From an uncultured Collinsella sp. (GTDB lineage: Bacteria > Actinomycetota > Coriobacteriia > Coriobacteriales > Coriobacteriaceae), in contig UQHW01000001.1 in NCBI GenBank assembly GCA_900540935.1, positions 1 to 64,000 of the forward strand: a stretch of DNA of 64,000 nt, given 5' to 3'. The translations under genes were made by a program, and so were the position numbers. The notes beneath the pieces are model-generated. The model was not told the DNA's origin, did not search any database, and saw only the letters and a program-made list of their open reading frames with translations. This document shows positions 1 through 9,002 of the stretch, one piece after another (within the stretch, counting starts at the first letter, position 1; every line of letters starts with the position of its first letter).

Positions 1-75
1 AACTGCGGGAATGGCCTATTTGCTCAATGTGTTCGGCTGAGATCGGAAATCAACCACGGCACGCCCGCAAAAACA

Positions 76-702
76 CTACGCCCCAAGTGCCACCATGGGG
101 ATCACCGCCACGCCGTCGTCGCGTGTGTAGGCAATACTCCCCTTTCCAACCACGACCGCCAAAAACGCCGGCGCGGCATTCTGGGCGGCAGGATTGGAGA
201 GCACTTTCCTCTCCAGCGCCTTGAGATTTCTCGCTCCATCGTCTGCTTTCGTATCACTCAGCTTGACCTCGATAGCTCCCCAGCGCCCGTCGTGCTCAAC
301 GATCAGATCGACCTCAAGGCCCTTCTCATCTCGGAAATAATGGACACTGTTGTCGACACCGCCGTAGGTGGAAAGGAACACGCGCACGTCGCGCAGAACG
401 AGGTTCTCAAAGAGCATCCCCAGCGTTTGCATATCGCCAAGCAGCCGCTCAGGGGTAGCCCCCAGCAACGCCGCCGCAAGTGACGGGTCGCAGAAGTAGC
501 GCTTGGGGCGCACGCGAACGCGGGCCTTCGAGCGCATGGGCGGCTCCCATTCGCACAGGTCCTCGGTCAGCTTGAGCCTGTTGAAGAGGTCCAAGTACGC
601 AGCGATGGTCCTCTCGTCGGGGCCCGCCTCACCGTACGAGGCGCCCTTTATGAGCGTCTTGTACGTGACGGCCTGGCTCTCGTTCATGGCAAGAGCTCGC
701 AA
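76..702 (-). pseudogene. DUF4143 C-terminal fragment of an AAA-family ATP-binding protein
   Basis: The 208-residue frame matches the C-terminal half of AAA_14/DUF4143 ATPases: the stretch from LRALAMNESQAV, a winged-helix-like segment (YLDLFNRLKLTEDL) and a PD-(D/E)XK-like fold with ExDLIVE and AIEVKLS. The Walker A/B ATPase half that normally precedes it is absent. The frame is open only back to a stop at 727-729 and begins with TTG, continuing family-like sequence upstream of that codon, so this is a deletion remnant and not a short complete gene. The five-copy 23-bp repeat that looks like its control region is still present just upstream. The family is common in accessory regions; its cellular role is not well settled. 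Confidence 0.75.
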
Positions 703-730
703 AAGGCCGTGTGCAAGCTCGGGCGATCAT

Positions 731-849
731 GCGATATACGAAATTACGCCATTCTCAATGCGGATTTTACGCTACTTCCAATGTAGTTTTTACGCCGTTG
801 CGGATGTAGTTTTTACGCTATGTTCATTGAAGGTTTTACGCTTGGCATC
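731..849. repeat. Five 23-bp iterons with TTACGC core
   Basis: The core TTACGC (GCGTAA on the minus strand) occurs at 744, 767, 790, 813 and 836, exactly 23 bp apart each time. Four of the copies extend to TTTTACGC. The remaining 14-17 bp of each unit are poorly conserved, so the array resembles a set of protein-binding direct repeats and not a simple tandem duplication. It lies directly upstream of the truncated DUF4143 ATPase, in the position of an operator. Confidence 0.85.
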
Positions 850-916
850 CTTAGCGCGACGCTCGCTCAACCCCTGACCACCGGATTGCCCGAATTCCGG
901 GACGCAGTTTCCGCTC

Positions 917-953
917 CAAACAAAAGGCCCCGGCTCGCGATGGAGCTGGGGCC
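917..953 (-). terminator. Rho-independent terminator of the purine operon
   Basis: An 11-bp GC-rich hairpin (GGCCCCAGCTC / GAGCCGGGGCC with one G-U pair) is followed on the minus strand by TTTTGTTT. It sits about 70 bp downstream of the xdhD stop codon and would end the permease-ssnA-ygfK-ferredoxin-xdhD transcript. Confidence 0.75.
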
Positions 954-1022
954 AAAGGCGCAGCGTATGTAGTTGATGCTCAGCGCGAACAGCCCGTCAG
1001 TAATGACCGTCCGCGCCCTACC

Positions 1023-3800
1023 CTACCCGCGGTGACGGGCGCGGCTGTACGGCGTATCCACCATGGGCAGATCCGGGCGCAGCTTGCCGTCAAACGCGCG
1101 ATAGGCGTTCTGCACGGCGGGCGCCGTGGGGATCGTTGCGATCTCGCCGATGCCCTTGCCGCCGTATGCCACGGGCAGCAGCTCGTCCTTCTCCACGTAA
1201 ATGGCGTGGATATCCGGAATCTCGGGCGCACGGAACAACCCGAGCGTACCGTACCTTGCCTGGGGCACGCAATCCTTGAGCGGCCAGTCCTCGGTAAGCG
1301 CATAGCCCATACCCATGAGCACGCCGCCTTCGATCTGACCCTGGATGGAGATGGGATTGACCACCTTGCCGGAATCGTGCGCGGCATAGACCTCGCTCAC
1401 GCGGCCGTCATCATCCAGAATGACTACATGCGTGGCAAAGCCGTAGCAGATGTGACTCTTGGGGTTGGGCACGTCGGCACCCAGCTTGTCGGTCGGCTCC
1501 AGGTACACATAGCTAAACTCGCAGCCCTCGAGCGCCTTGATGGCGGCAGCGGGATCCTGAGGATGCATGCCCTGGCCGGCGACGAGCTCCTGCGAGCGCA
1601 GCTGATAGGCGCGGCCGTCGTCGTACTCGATCTTGGCACCGTCGCCATGGGCGGCAACCGGAGCGGCGGGAGCGGGCTTGCCAGCCTCGATGCCAAACAT
1701 GGCATCGCGCAGCAGGAAGGCGGCTCCGCGCACGGCCTCGCCGGTCACGACCGTCTGACGCGAACCGGACGTGGTACCCGAGTCGGGCGCGTTCTCGGTC
1801 GAGCACTCGCCGTTGGCGATGCAGCGAAGCGGCAGACCGCAGGCCTCGGCAACGTCCTGCAAAAAGACGGTGTTGCAGCCCTGGCCAATGTCGGACGTGG
1901 CGGCATAGACCACGGCGCGGCCATCCTCGATGCGAATCTTGCAGCGACCGGCATCGGGCAAGCCCACGCCCACGCCGGCGTTCTTCATGGCGCAGGCAAT
2001 GCCGGCGTGGCCGGGATGCGCGTAGTAGGCATCCTTGACCTCGAGCAGCGTCTCCTTCAGCGCCGTGGAGCAGTCGGCAATCTGGCCGTTGGGCAGGACC
2101 TCGCCCGGCTCGATGGCGTTACGGTAGCGAATCTCCCACGGATCCAAGCCGACCTTCTCGGCCAGCAGATCGATGAGGCTCTCGAGCGCAAACTCGGACT
2201 GACAAACGCCAAAGCCGCGGAATGCACCGGCCGGCGGGTTGTTGGTGTAGTAGCCAAAGCCGCGAATGTCGGTGTTCTGGTACTTGTAGGGGCCGACGGC
2301 ATGCGTGCAGGCGCGCTCGAGCACCGGGCCGCACAGCGACGCGTAGGCGCCGGTGTCAAAGTTGATCTCGCAGTCCAGGCCGGTAAAGTTGCCCTCGGCG
2401 TCGCAGCCCAGCGTAAAGGTGCCGTCCATGGCGTGGCGCTTGGGATGGAACGCAAGCGACTCGGCGCGGGTGAGCTTGCACTTCACAGGGCGCTGGAGCT
2501 TATAGGCAGCAAGCGCGGCCAGGTGCTGGACGGACACGTCCTCCTTGCCGCCAAAGCCGCCACCCACGAGCATGGTCTCGACGACCACGCGCTCGGGCTC
2601 GTTGTCCCAGCCAAACATGTGGGCGCACTCTTTGCGCGTGTCGTAGGCACCCTGGTCGGTCGACTGCACCTTGACGCCGTTCTTGTACGGGAAGGCCACG
2701 GCGCACTCGGGCTCCAGGAAGGCATGCTCGGTAAAGGGCGTGGTAAAGCGCTGCGTCACGGTAAACGCACTCTCGGCCAGCGCCTTGGCGGCGTCACCAC
2801 GCGTCACGTGACGGCTCTGGCACACGTTGTCCTTGAGCTCCACGGTATTGCCAAAGGCAAAGAAGCTGTCGTGCAGGCGCGGGGCGTCGGCGGCCCTGGC
2901 CTCGACAATGTTGCGAACGGGCTCCAGCGGCTCGTAATTAATCTTTACGAGCTTCTTGGCCTTCTCGAGTGTCGCCTCGTCCTCGGCAACCACCAAAACG
3001 ATGGCGTCGCCCACGCAGCGGGTGATATCGCCCTGGGCGATCATGACGTCCCAGTCTTGGATAAGGTGGCCGACCTGGTTGACCGGCACGTCCTCGGCAC
3101 GCAGGATGCCCACCACGCCGGGCAGGGCTTCGGCCTTGGAGGTGTCGATGGAGAGCACGCGAGCGCGCGGATACTTGGAGCGCACGGCGCTGGCATAGGT
3201 CAGACCCGGCTGATCGAGCTCGTCGATGTCGTCGGGATACTTGCCCTCGCCGAGCACCTTCTTGCGCACGTCGATACGGAAGGCGCGCTTGCCTACGCCG
3301 TAGTCGTCGCCGCGCTCCAGATCCTCGTCGATCTGCTTTTCGCCGCGGAGCACCGCAGCGGCCAGCGAAATGCCCTCGATGATCTTCTTGTAGCCGGTGC
3401 AGCGGCAGACGTTGCCGCGGATGGCGTACTTGATCTGCTCCTCGGTGGGCTCGGGGTCCTCGGCGATGAGCGCCGCGCCCGCCATGACCATACCGGGGAT
3501 GCAAAAGCCGCACTGCACGGCACCCACGGCGCCAAAGGCGTACACAAAGGCCTCGCGAACGTCCTCGGGCAGGCCCTCGACGGTCACGATGTCGCGACCG
3601 GCGGCGAGGGCGGTGGTCAGCACGCACGCCTTGACGGCCGCACCGTCCACGTGGATGGTGCAGGTACCGCACGCGCCCTCGGAGCAGCCGTCCTTGGCGG
3701 AATGGATATGCAGGTCGTCGCGCAGGTAGCGCAGCAACGGTTTGTTTTGGGTCGTCGTGCGCTCGACGCCGTTAACGGTAAAAGTGAATTCCTGTGCCAT
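1023..3800 (-). CDS. xdhD: Selenium-dependent-type xanthine dehydrogenase (fused 2Fe-2S and molybdopterin domains)
   Basis: This is a 925-residue molybdenum hydroxylase of the XdhD type found with ssnA and ygfK. Cys39/44/47/59 bind a plant-type 2Fe-2S cluster and Cys97/100/132/134 the second 2Fe-2S cluster. From about residue 170 the molybdopterin domain follows, with the cofactor motifs GGGFGGKED and GAFRGFGVCQSEF and the C-terminal GIGEIATIPTAPAV carrying the catalytic Glu. There is no FAD domain, so electrons must pass to another protein, presumably the adjacent ferredoxin and YgfK. It probably hydroxylates xanthine/urate-type purines, with a labile selenium ligand as known for the family; no selenocysteine codon is involved. 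It begins 12 bp after the ferredoxin gene and is the last gene of the operon. Confidence 0.9.
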   Translation of the reverse strand: MAQEFTFTVNGVERTTTQNKPLLRYLRDDLHIHSAKDGCSEGACGTCTIHVDGAAVKACVLTTALAAGRDIVTVEGLPEDVREAFVYAFGAVGAVQCGFCIPGMVMAGAALIAEDPEPTEEQIKYAIRGNVCRCTGYKKIIEGISLAAAVLRGEKQIDEDLERGDDYGVGKRAFRIDVRKKVLGEGKYPDDIDELDQPGLTYASAVRSKYPRARVLSIDTSKAEALPGVVGILRAEDVPVNQVGHLIQDWDVMIAQGDITRCVGDAIVLVVAEDEATLEKAKKLVKINYEPLEPVRNIVEARAADAPRLHDSFFAFGNTVELKDNVCQSRHVTRGDAAKALAESAFTVTQRFTTPFTEHAFLEPECAVAFPYKNGVKVQSTDQGAYDTRKECAHMFGWDNEPERVVVETMLVGGGFGGKEDVSVQHLAALAAYKLQRPVKCKLTRAESLAFHPKRHAMDGTFTLGCDAEGNFTGLDCEINFDTGAYASLCGPVLERACTHAVGPYKYQNTDIRGFGYYTNNPPAGAFRGFGVCQSEFALESLIDLLAEKVGLDPWEIRYRNAIEPGEVLPNGQIADCSTALKETLLEVKDAYYAHPGHAGIACAMKNAGVGVGLPDAGRCKIRIEDGRAVVYAATSDIGQGCNTVFLQDVAEACGLPLRCIANGECSTENAPDSGTTSGSRQTVVTGEAVRGAAFLLRDAMFGIEAGKPAPAAPVAAHGDGAKIEYDDGRAYQLRSQELVAGQGMHPQDPAAAIKALEGCEFSYVYLEPTDKLGADVPNPKSHICYGFATHVVILDDDGRVSEVYAAHDSGKVVNPISIQGQIEGGVLMGMGYALTEDWPLKDCVPQARYGTLGLFRAPEIPDIHAIYVEKDELLPVAYGGKGIGEIATIPTAPAVQNAYRAFDGKLRPDLPMVDTPYSRARHRG

Positions 3801-3812
3801 GGTGATTCCCCT

Positions 3813-4292
3813 CTACACGCCGGCGGCGATGCCGGTGCGGTCGTGGATGGCGCCATGCGGGCAGACGACGGCGCACATGCCGCACGACAGGCAGTCCGCG
3901 CCGTCGATATGGGCGCAGTTGTCCTCGATGCGGATAGCGCCGGCGGGGCACTTTTTGGCGCACATGCCACAACCGATGCAGCTCGTGTCGCAGATCTTGC
4001 GCGCAATGGCACCTTTGTCGGTGTTGTTGCAGCGCACCAGGATGTTCTGGTAGCCGGGAACGAAGGCAATCACGCGCTGCGGGCACGCCATGCCGCACAG
4101 ACCACAGCCCGTGCACTTTGAGCGATCCACGCGGGCGATGCCATCGACCAGCGCAATGGCGCCGTGGGGGCAGGCCGTGACGCAGGCGCCACAGCCAATG
4201 CAGCCTTCGCTGCAGCGGGCGTCGCCGCCTGCGGAGGTGCAACCGCTTCCGCAGGCAACGTAGGCCACGTTATGTTGAATGGATTTGGCCAT
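3813..4292 (-). CDS. Four-cluster 4Fe-4S ferredoxin-type electron carrier
   Basis: The protein has 159 residues and contains four CxxCxxCxxxC motifs: CIGCGACVTACP, CTGCGLCGMACP, CIGCGMCAKKCP and CLSCGMCAVVCP. It therefore could carry four 4Fe-4S clusters in two ferredoxin-like pairs, similar to RnfB-type proteins. No signal peptide or membrane segment is seen. It lies between ygfK and xdhD with 11-12 bp gaps, so it most likely connects the FAD-less XdhD to the flavin-bearing YgfK. That electron path is inferred from gene order and cofactor content. Confidence 0.85.
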   Translation of the reverse strand: MAKSIQHNVAYVACGSGCTSAGGDARCSEGCIGCGACVTACPHGAIALVDGIARVDRSKCTGCGLCGMACPQRVIAFVPGYQNILVRCNNTDKGAIARKICDTSCIGCGMCAKKCPAGAIRIEDNCAHIDGADCLSCGMCAVVCPHGAIHDRTGIAAGV

Positions 4293-4303
4293 AAGAGACT
4301 CGC

Positions 4304-7303
4304 CTATTTCTTAAGAAGGTACGAATAGTTGTCGCGCACAGCCCTGATGGTCAGGCGGACGGCCTCGGGAAGACCGGTGTTGACGGCATCGACCGAGACG
4401 GTGTGGACCGTGCCGGCGACGCGGACCTTAAAGTGATCCTCGTCCACGGCCAGGAAGCCCTCGTTCTCGGAGTTCTCCATGTCCTGCTCGCTCCAGAACA
4501 GAGTGAGCTTGTCCTTGTAGGGACGACCCTCCTGGTAGGGGCAGAACACGGCGCAGTTGCCGCACTCATTGCACATGCCATCGACGTGGACGACCTGATG
4601 CTTGGCCAAGCCCGGCACCTTAATGGCAACGTTGGCGCGGTTGGGGCACACGTCGCAGCAGACCTCGCACACCGAACCGCAGCCCAGGCAGCGGGTCTTG
4701 GTGCAGTTGCGCTTGTCACGGCACAGTGACCCCTTGCGCTCGTAGCAGGTGTCCTCGCGACCGGCCTGCTCGCTGCAGTCGGCGTACTTGTTAAAGTCCA
4801 CGCCGGCAATGGCACGGGCAACCTCGGCGGCGTCGGCGATAGCCTCGACCACGGTGGCCGGACCGCGGCGGCAGTCGCCCGCAGCCCAGACGCCCTCGAC
4901 GCCGGTGGAGGTGGCGGCAAGGCGACCGCGACGGTCGTGCTCGACGCCCGCGGCATCGTACAGGCTGGCATCGATGCCCTCGCCCACGGCGCAGATCACC
5001 GTGGTGGCGGGCAGCTCGACGGTCTCGCCCGTGGCGACGGGACTGCGACGGCCGCTTGCATCCGGCTCGCCAAGCTCCATAACGTCGCAGGTCAGCACGG
5101 CGCCGTTGAGTGCCTTGGGCGCCAGCAGCTCGCAGAACTCAACGCCGTCGGCAAGAGCAAGATCAAGCTCTTCCTCGTCGGCGGGCATCTGCTTCTTGGT
5201 GCGGCGATACGCCAGGCGCACGTTCTTCACACCAGCCAGGCGCTTGGCCACGCGGGCAGCATCCATGGCGGTGTTGCCGGCGCCGATGACCACGACGCCC
5301 TCGCCCAGCTCGAGCTTCTCGCCCTTCTTGGCGGTCTCGAGGAACTCCAGCACGTCGAGCTCGGCACCCTCGCCCAAGCCCGCAGAGCCGGGCATCCAGG
5401 CACCGGTGGCCACGACCACGTCGGTAAAGCCCTGGGCCTTGAGCTCTTCAATGGAATCCACGCGAGCGTTGAGCTGCACCTTGGCGCCAAAGGCCAGGCA
5501 GAGCTCGGCATCGTGGGAGATATCGTCGCTCGCAATACGGAACTCGGGGATCACGTGACGGACCACGCCGCCGAGCGAATCGCGGGCCTCAAAGATGGTG
5601 ACGGGCATGCCGGCACGCGTCAGGAAGAACGCCGTCGCCAGACCGGCCGGGCCGCCACCGATAACGGCAACGTTGTGCTCACCGTCGTTAGCAATGGCCT
5701 GGGCGCGCAGCTTGGGCAGCACGGCGGTCATGGCCTCGCGGGCGGCCTTGAGCTTGCTGGCGCGAATCTGGGCGCCCTCGGGCTCGTAGAATGCACGCTC
5801 GCAGGCACGACCGCAGGGATGCGGGCAGATGGTGCCGGTAATGAACGGCAGGGCGTTGCGCTCGATGATGATGTTGAGTGCGTCCTCGAAGCGGCCCTCA
5901 TCCACTGCCGCCAGGTAGGCGGGAATATCCTGCTGGATGGGGCAGCTCGTGCGGCACGGCGTGGTAAAGCAGTCGGAAAGCGGGCTCTTGCCGGCGACCT
6001 TGCGATCGGGCAGCGGGCGCAGCGGCTTCTTGTAGAGCGGGTTGGTGAGCGAGTCGGTCTGGATCGCGGTCACGGCGTCGAGAGAGACACCCGCGAACGG
6101 CTTGCCGTCCAGGTCGGTAAACTCGCCGGCCATCTGGCTAAAGCGCTCGTAGCCACCGGGCTTGAGCACGTCGGTCGCCAGGGTGACGGGCCAAATGCCG
6201 GCGTCATACAGGGCGCGGATGTTGTAGACCGTGGCGCCACCGGAGTAGCTGATGCGCAGTTTGCCATCGAACTGCTCGGTAATGCGGCGGGCAGCCTCAA
6301 TGGTCAGTGAGAACAGCGAACGGCCGGACATGTACATCTCGGTGGAGGGCAGCTCGTTCCTCGTCACGTCGACGGGGAACGTGTTGGTCAGCTTGACGCC
6401 AAACTCCAGGCCGCGATCGGCACACAGGGCAATCAGGCGCTCGAACATAGGCACGGCATCGACCCACTGCAGGTCCTCGCGGAAGTGCGTATCGTCGAAG
6501 ACGATGTAATCAAAGCCCAGCTCGTTCAGACGCTGGCGGGCAAACTCATAGCCCAGCAGCGTGGGGTTGCACTTGATGTAGGTGTTGAGGCCCTTCTCGG
6601 TGATCAGATAGGTCGCGATGCGCTCGATCTCCGCCGGCGGGCAGCCGTGCAGGGTAGACTCGGTGATGGAGTTGGACACGCGCGCCGGGATGGACTCGAC
6701 AAATGCGGCATCGACATGCTCAAACTTGTCCAGGTTGGCGAGCGCCCATGTGCGGCACTCGTTCCAGACGTCGGAGCCGCTGGCGTCCTTCATACCCTCG
6801 ATGTAGGCGTCGACCTTGGGGCTCTTGATGCCCTCCAGGTCATAACCCACGGACATGTTGAAGACAAAACCGTCCGGGCTGCCCAGGCCGTACTCGCGAG
6901 CGATCAGGTGGCAGGCAAACCATGCCTTCACGTACTCGGCAAAGGCCTGCGGAACCTCGAGCTCGGTCGACCACTCGCAGTTGTAGCACTCGTCCTGCGC
7001 CACGATGCAGGGCTTGTTCACACACTTGGAGAGCTCCTCGCCGTCCATAACCTGAACGGTCTTGAGCTCAAAGAAGCGGGAACCGGCCACGTAGGATGCC
7101 ACGATGTTCTGGGCAAGCTGCGTATTGGGGCCGGCGGCCGGGCCAAACGGAGTCTCGATGCGCTCGTCAAAAATGGGAAGCGCGCCCTCCTGGTTGGTCG
7201 TAACCATCTTGCGCACGCCAAAGATGGCGTCCTGGGTCTTGTGCTCCTCGATGATCCAGTTCATCAGCTGCGAAAACGGGATCGGCCTCATGATGTCGCT
7301 CAT
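4304..7303 (-). CDS. ygfK: YgfK-type NAD(P)/FAD iron-sulfur oxidoreductase (putative selenate reductase subunit)
   Basis: I place the start at the ATG at 7303 (MSDIMRPIPF) because it follows AGAGGAG at good spacing; the longer open frame upstream is not family-like. The 999 residues contain a DHODH-like N-terminal domain (about 1-430), a GltD-type cysteine-rich linker (CFTTPCRTSCP, CPHPCGRACE), an FAD loop (VIGGGPAGLATA near 547), an NAD(P) loop (VVIGAGNTAMDA near 671) and a C-terminal pair of 4Fe-4S motifs (CLGCGSVCEVCCDVCP, CNECGNCAVFCP). E. coli YgfK was named a putative selenate reductase, but in anaerobic gut bacteria the family belongs to the urate-degradation gene set. It may supply or receive electrons for XdhD. 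Confidence 0.9.
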   Translation of the reverse strand: MSDIMRPIPFSQLMNWIIEEHKTQDAIFGVRKMVTTNQEGALPIFDERIETPFGPAAGPNTQLAQNIVASYVAGSRFFELKTVQVMDGEELSKCVNKPCIVAQDECYNCEWSTELEVPQAFAEYVKAWFACHLIAREYGLGSPDGFVFNMSVGYDLEGIKSPKVDAYIEGMKDASGSDVWNECRTWALANLDKFEHVDAAFVESIPARVSNSITESTLHGCPPAEIERIATYLITEKGLNTYIKCNPTLLGYEFARQRLNELGFDYIVFDDTHFREDLQWVDAVPMFERLIALCADRGLEFGVKLTNTFPVDVTRNELPSTEMYMSGRSLFSLTIEAARRITEQFDGKLRISYSGGATVYNIRALYDAGIWPVTLATDVLKPGGYERFSQMAGEFTDLDGKPFAGVSLDAVTAIQTDSLTNPLYKKPLRPLPDRKVAGKSPLSDCFTTPCRTSCPIQQDIPAYLAAVDEGRFEDALNIIIERNALPFITGTICPHPCGRACERAFYEPEGAQIRASKLKAAREAMTAVLPKLRAQAIANDGEHNVAVIGGGPAGLATAFFLTRAGMPVTIFEARDSLGGVVRHVIPEFRIASDDISHDAELCLAFGAKVQLNARVDSIEELKAQGFTDVVVATGAWMPGSAGLGEGAELDVLEFLETAKKGEKLELGEGVVVIGAGNTAMDAARVAKRLAGVKNVRLAYRRTKKQMPADEEELDLALADGVEFCELLAPKALNGAVLTCDVMELGEPDASGRRSPVATGETVELPATTVICAVGEGIDASLYDAAGVEHDRRGRLAATSTGVEGVWAAGDCRRGPATVVEAIADAAEVARAIAGVDFNKYADCSEQAGREDTCYERKGSLCRDKRNCTKTRCLGCGSVCEVCCDVCPNRANVAIKVPGLAKHQVVHVDGMCNECGNCAVFCPYQEGRPYKDKLTLFWSEQDMENSENEGFLAVDEDHFKVRVAGTVHTVSVDAVNTGLPEAVRLTIRAVRDNYSYLLKK

Positions 7304-7402
7304 AATGAGCTCCTCTCTGTAACGCCCGGCGAGACCGCGCGGCGGGCGCAAATACGGTGTAGCGCTAGCACAGCGCCGGCGACCCCGCGGAGGCCGCCTA
7401 TG

Positions 7403-7436
7403 CGCGCGTCGGATGCGGCGAAACATCCGACGCGCG
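7403..7436 (-). promoter_or_regulatory. Intercistronic hairpin after ssnA
   Basis: A perfect 13-bp inverted repeat (CGCGCGTCGGATG / CATCCGACGCGCG) with an 8-nt loop lies 15 bp downstream of the ssnA stop. It lacks a T-run, so it is more likely an mRNA 3'-stabiliser or processing hairpin than a terminator. Confidence 0.6.
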
Positions 7437-7451
7437 TGAATCTACTTGTAA

Positions 7452-8807
7452 TTAGTAGGTGCGATCGTTGAGCGTGCTCCAGAGCTTCTTGGACTCAGCC
7501 ATGGTCCACGCGTTGATCTTTTCCTCGTCAATGCCAACGAACTCGCGATCCTTGTACAGGACGCGGCCGTTGATGATGGTGGTGCGGCAGTTTTTGCCCA
7601 TCATGCCAAAGAGCATGTGGCCGTCGATGTTCTCCTCGCTCAGCGGCGTAAAGGGCTTGTAGTCCATAACGATGACGTCGGCAGCGGCGCCGGCCTCGAG
7701 CACACCGAGCTTGCGATCGAAGTACTTGCTGGCCATCTTGGCGTTGTTCTCGAACAGCATGGTCATGGCCTCGCACCAGCCCACGTTGGGCATGGCGGCG
7801 TTGTGGCGCTGAATGATCAGGAAGACCTTGAGGCTCTCGAGCATATCGTGGGTGTAGGCGTCGGTGCCCATGCACACGGGGATGCCGCGGCGGAAGAACT
7901 CGAGCACGGGGGCGCAGCCCACGGCGTTGCCCATATTGGATTCGGGGTTGTTGACCAGCCAGGTGCCGGACTCCTTGACGATATCCATCTCGGCGGGCGT
8001 CACGTGGATGCAGTGGCCGAGCATGGTGTCGGGACCGAGCAGGTTGTGCTGCAGCAGGCGCTCGACGGGGCTGATACCACCGCGGTTGAAGCGAGAATCC
8101 CACACATCGTTCATGCCCTCGCACACGTGGATGTGGAAGCCGGTCAGGCCGTTGTTGGCCTCGGCCATCTTGTCCATGGTCTCGTCCGACAGCGTAAAGG
8201 TGGCGTGACCGCCAAACATGGCGGCGATCATGTGGTTGTCGTTATCGCGACGCTCCTTGGCGGCCCACTGGGCAAACTCGGCGTTCTCGGCAATGGCCTG
8301 GTCGCATTTTTCCTGGCCGCGGCGATCGGAGACCTCGTAGCACAGGCACGAACGCATGCCCAGCTCCTGAGCTGCGTCCTTAATGGTGAAGAGGCTTCCC
8401 GGGATCTCGCGGAAGCTCGCATGGTGATCGAAGATCGTGGTGACGCCATCGCGGATGGAGTCAAGAATCGTGGCGTAGGCGCTGGCCTTGGTGCCGTCGA
8501 GCGTCAGGTTGTCGTCGATCTTCCACCACTGCTGCTCAAGATTCTCCAGGAAGTTGGTGGGGTTGCAGCCCTTAATGGCAAGGCCGCGGGCCAGACCCGA
8601 GTAGATGTGGGTGTGGCAGTTGATGAGTCCGGGCATGATGAGGTTGCCCTGGGCGTCGACGTACTCGGCATCCGGGTACTTGGCCTTGAGCTCGCACTCG
8701 GGGCCCACTTCGACGATCGTATCTCCGTCAATGGCGACCGCACCGTTTGGAATAAACGGGGTCTGAGCGTTGCGGGTAAAGACGGAACCGTTAGCGACCA
8801 GAAGCAT
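7452..8807 (-). CDS. ssnA: SsnA-type amidohydrolase
   Basis: The ATG at 8807 (MLLVANGSVF) is preferred because AAGGGAG lies just upstream; an alternative ATG at 8825 adds six residues. The 451-residue protein is a metal-dependent amidohydrolase with metal ligands NCHTHIYSG (His65, His67), HIHVCEG, HCIHVT and GTDAYTHD, like guanine deaminase and chlorohydrolase relatives. SsnA co-occurs with ygfK and xdhD and is thought to hydrolyse a purine-ring-derived intermediate in anaerobic urate or xanthine catabolism; the exact substrate is not visible from sequence. It is cytoplasmic and probably cotranscribed with the permease upstream, 195 bp away. Confidence 0.88.
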   Translation of the reverse strand: MLLVANGSVFTRNAQTPFIPNGAVAIDGDTIVEVGPECELKAKYPDAEYVDAQGNLIMPGLINCHTHIYSGLARGLAIKGCNPTNFLENLEQQWWKIDDNLTLDGTKASAYATILDSIRDGVTTIFDHHASFREIPGSLFTIKDAAQELGMRSCLCYEVSDRRGQEKCDQAIAENAEFAQWAAKERRDNDNHMIAAMFGGHATFTLSDETMDKMAEANNGLTGFHIHVCEGMNDVWDSRFNRGGISPVERLLQHNLLGPDTMLGHCIHVTPAEMDIVKESGTWLVNNPESNMGNAVGCAPVLEFFRRGIPVCMGTDAYTHDMLESLKVFLIIQRHNAAMPNVGWCEAMTMLFENNAKMASKYFDRKLGVLEAGAAADVIVMDYKPFTPLSEENIDGHMLFGMMGKNCRTTIINGRVLYKDREFVGIDEEKINAWTMAESKKLWSTLNDRTY

Positions 8808-8954
8808 GGATGCTCCCTTCAACATCAGAGGCGGGGTTTGACACCTCTGACATGGCGGAGTGCGAAGCGCCGGCCTACACCGGAAACGGGCCCTCTCCCG
8901 TCAACGCTTCACCAAAGGGGCAAACCCTTTGAAGTGCGGCTTGGCGCCGCATGA

Positions 8955-8986
8955 CGTCGGCGGACGAGGCGATGCGTCCGCCGACG
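8955..8986 (-). promoter_or_regulatory. Intercistronic hairpin after the purine permease
   Basis: A perfect 12-bp inverted repeat (CGTCGGCGGACG / CGTCCGCCGACG) with an 8-nt loop starts 16 bp after the permease stop codon and has no T-run. It matches the position of the hairpin behind ssnA, suggesting a common role in setting segment stability in this operon. Confidence 0.6.
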
Positions 8987-9002
8987 AATAGCACCGAATT
9001 GG

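Noticed and set aside
377..408. Rifampicin-resistance substitution in RpoB (residue numbers 377-408)
   Set aside because: The cluster residues at the common resistance positions (Asp386, His396, Ser401) are of the sensitive type.
731..849. CRISPR array at the 23-bp repeats
   Set aside because: Period is too short, the repeat core is only 6-8 bp and there are no cas genes.
1023..3800. Selenocysteine codon in xdhD
   Set aside because: The frame is uninterrupted to its stop and the family uses a labile selenium ligand, not an inserted selenocysteine.
1032..4121. A 1,029-codon plus-strand frame opposite xdhD and the ferredoxin gene
   Set aside because: Antisense shadow of conserved genes, rich in Ala/Gly/His/Leu without any recognisable motif.
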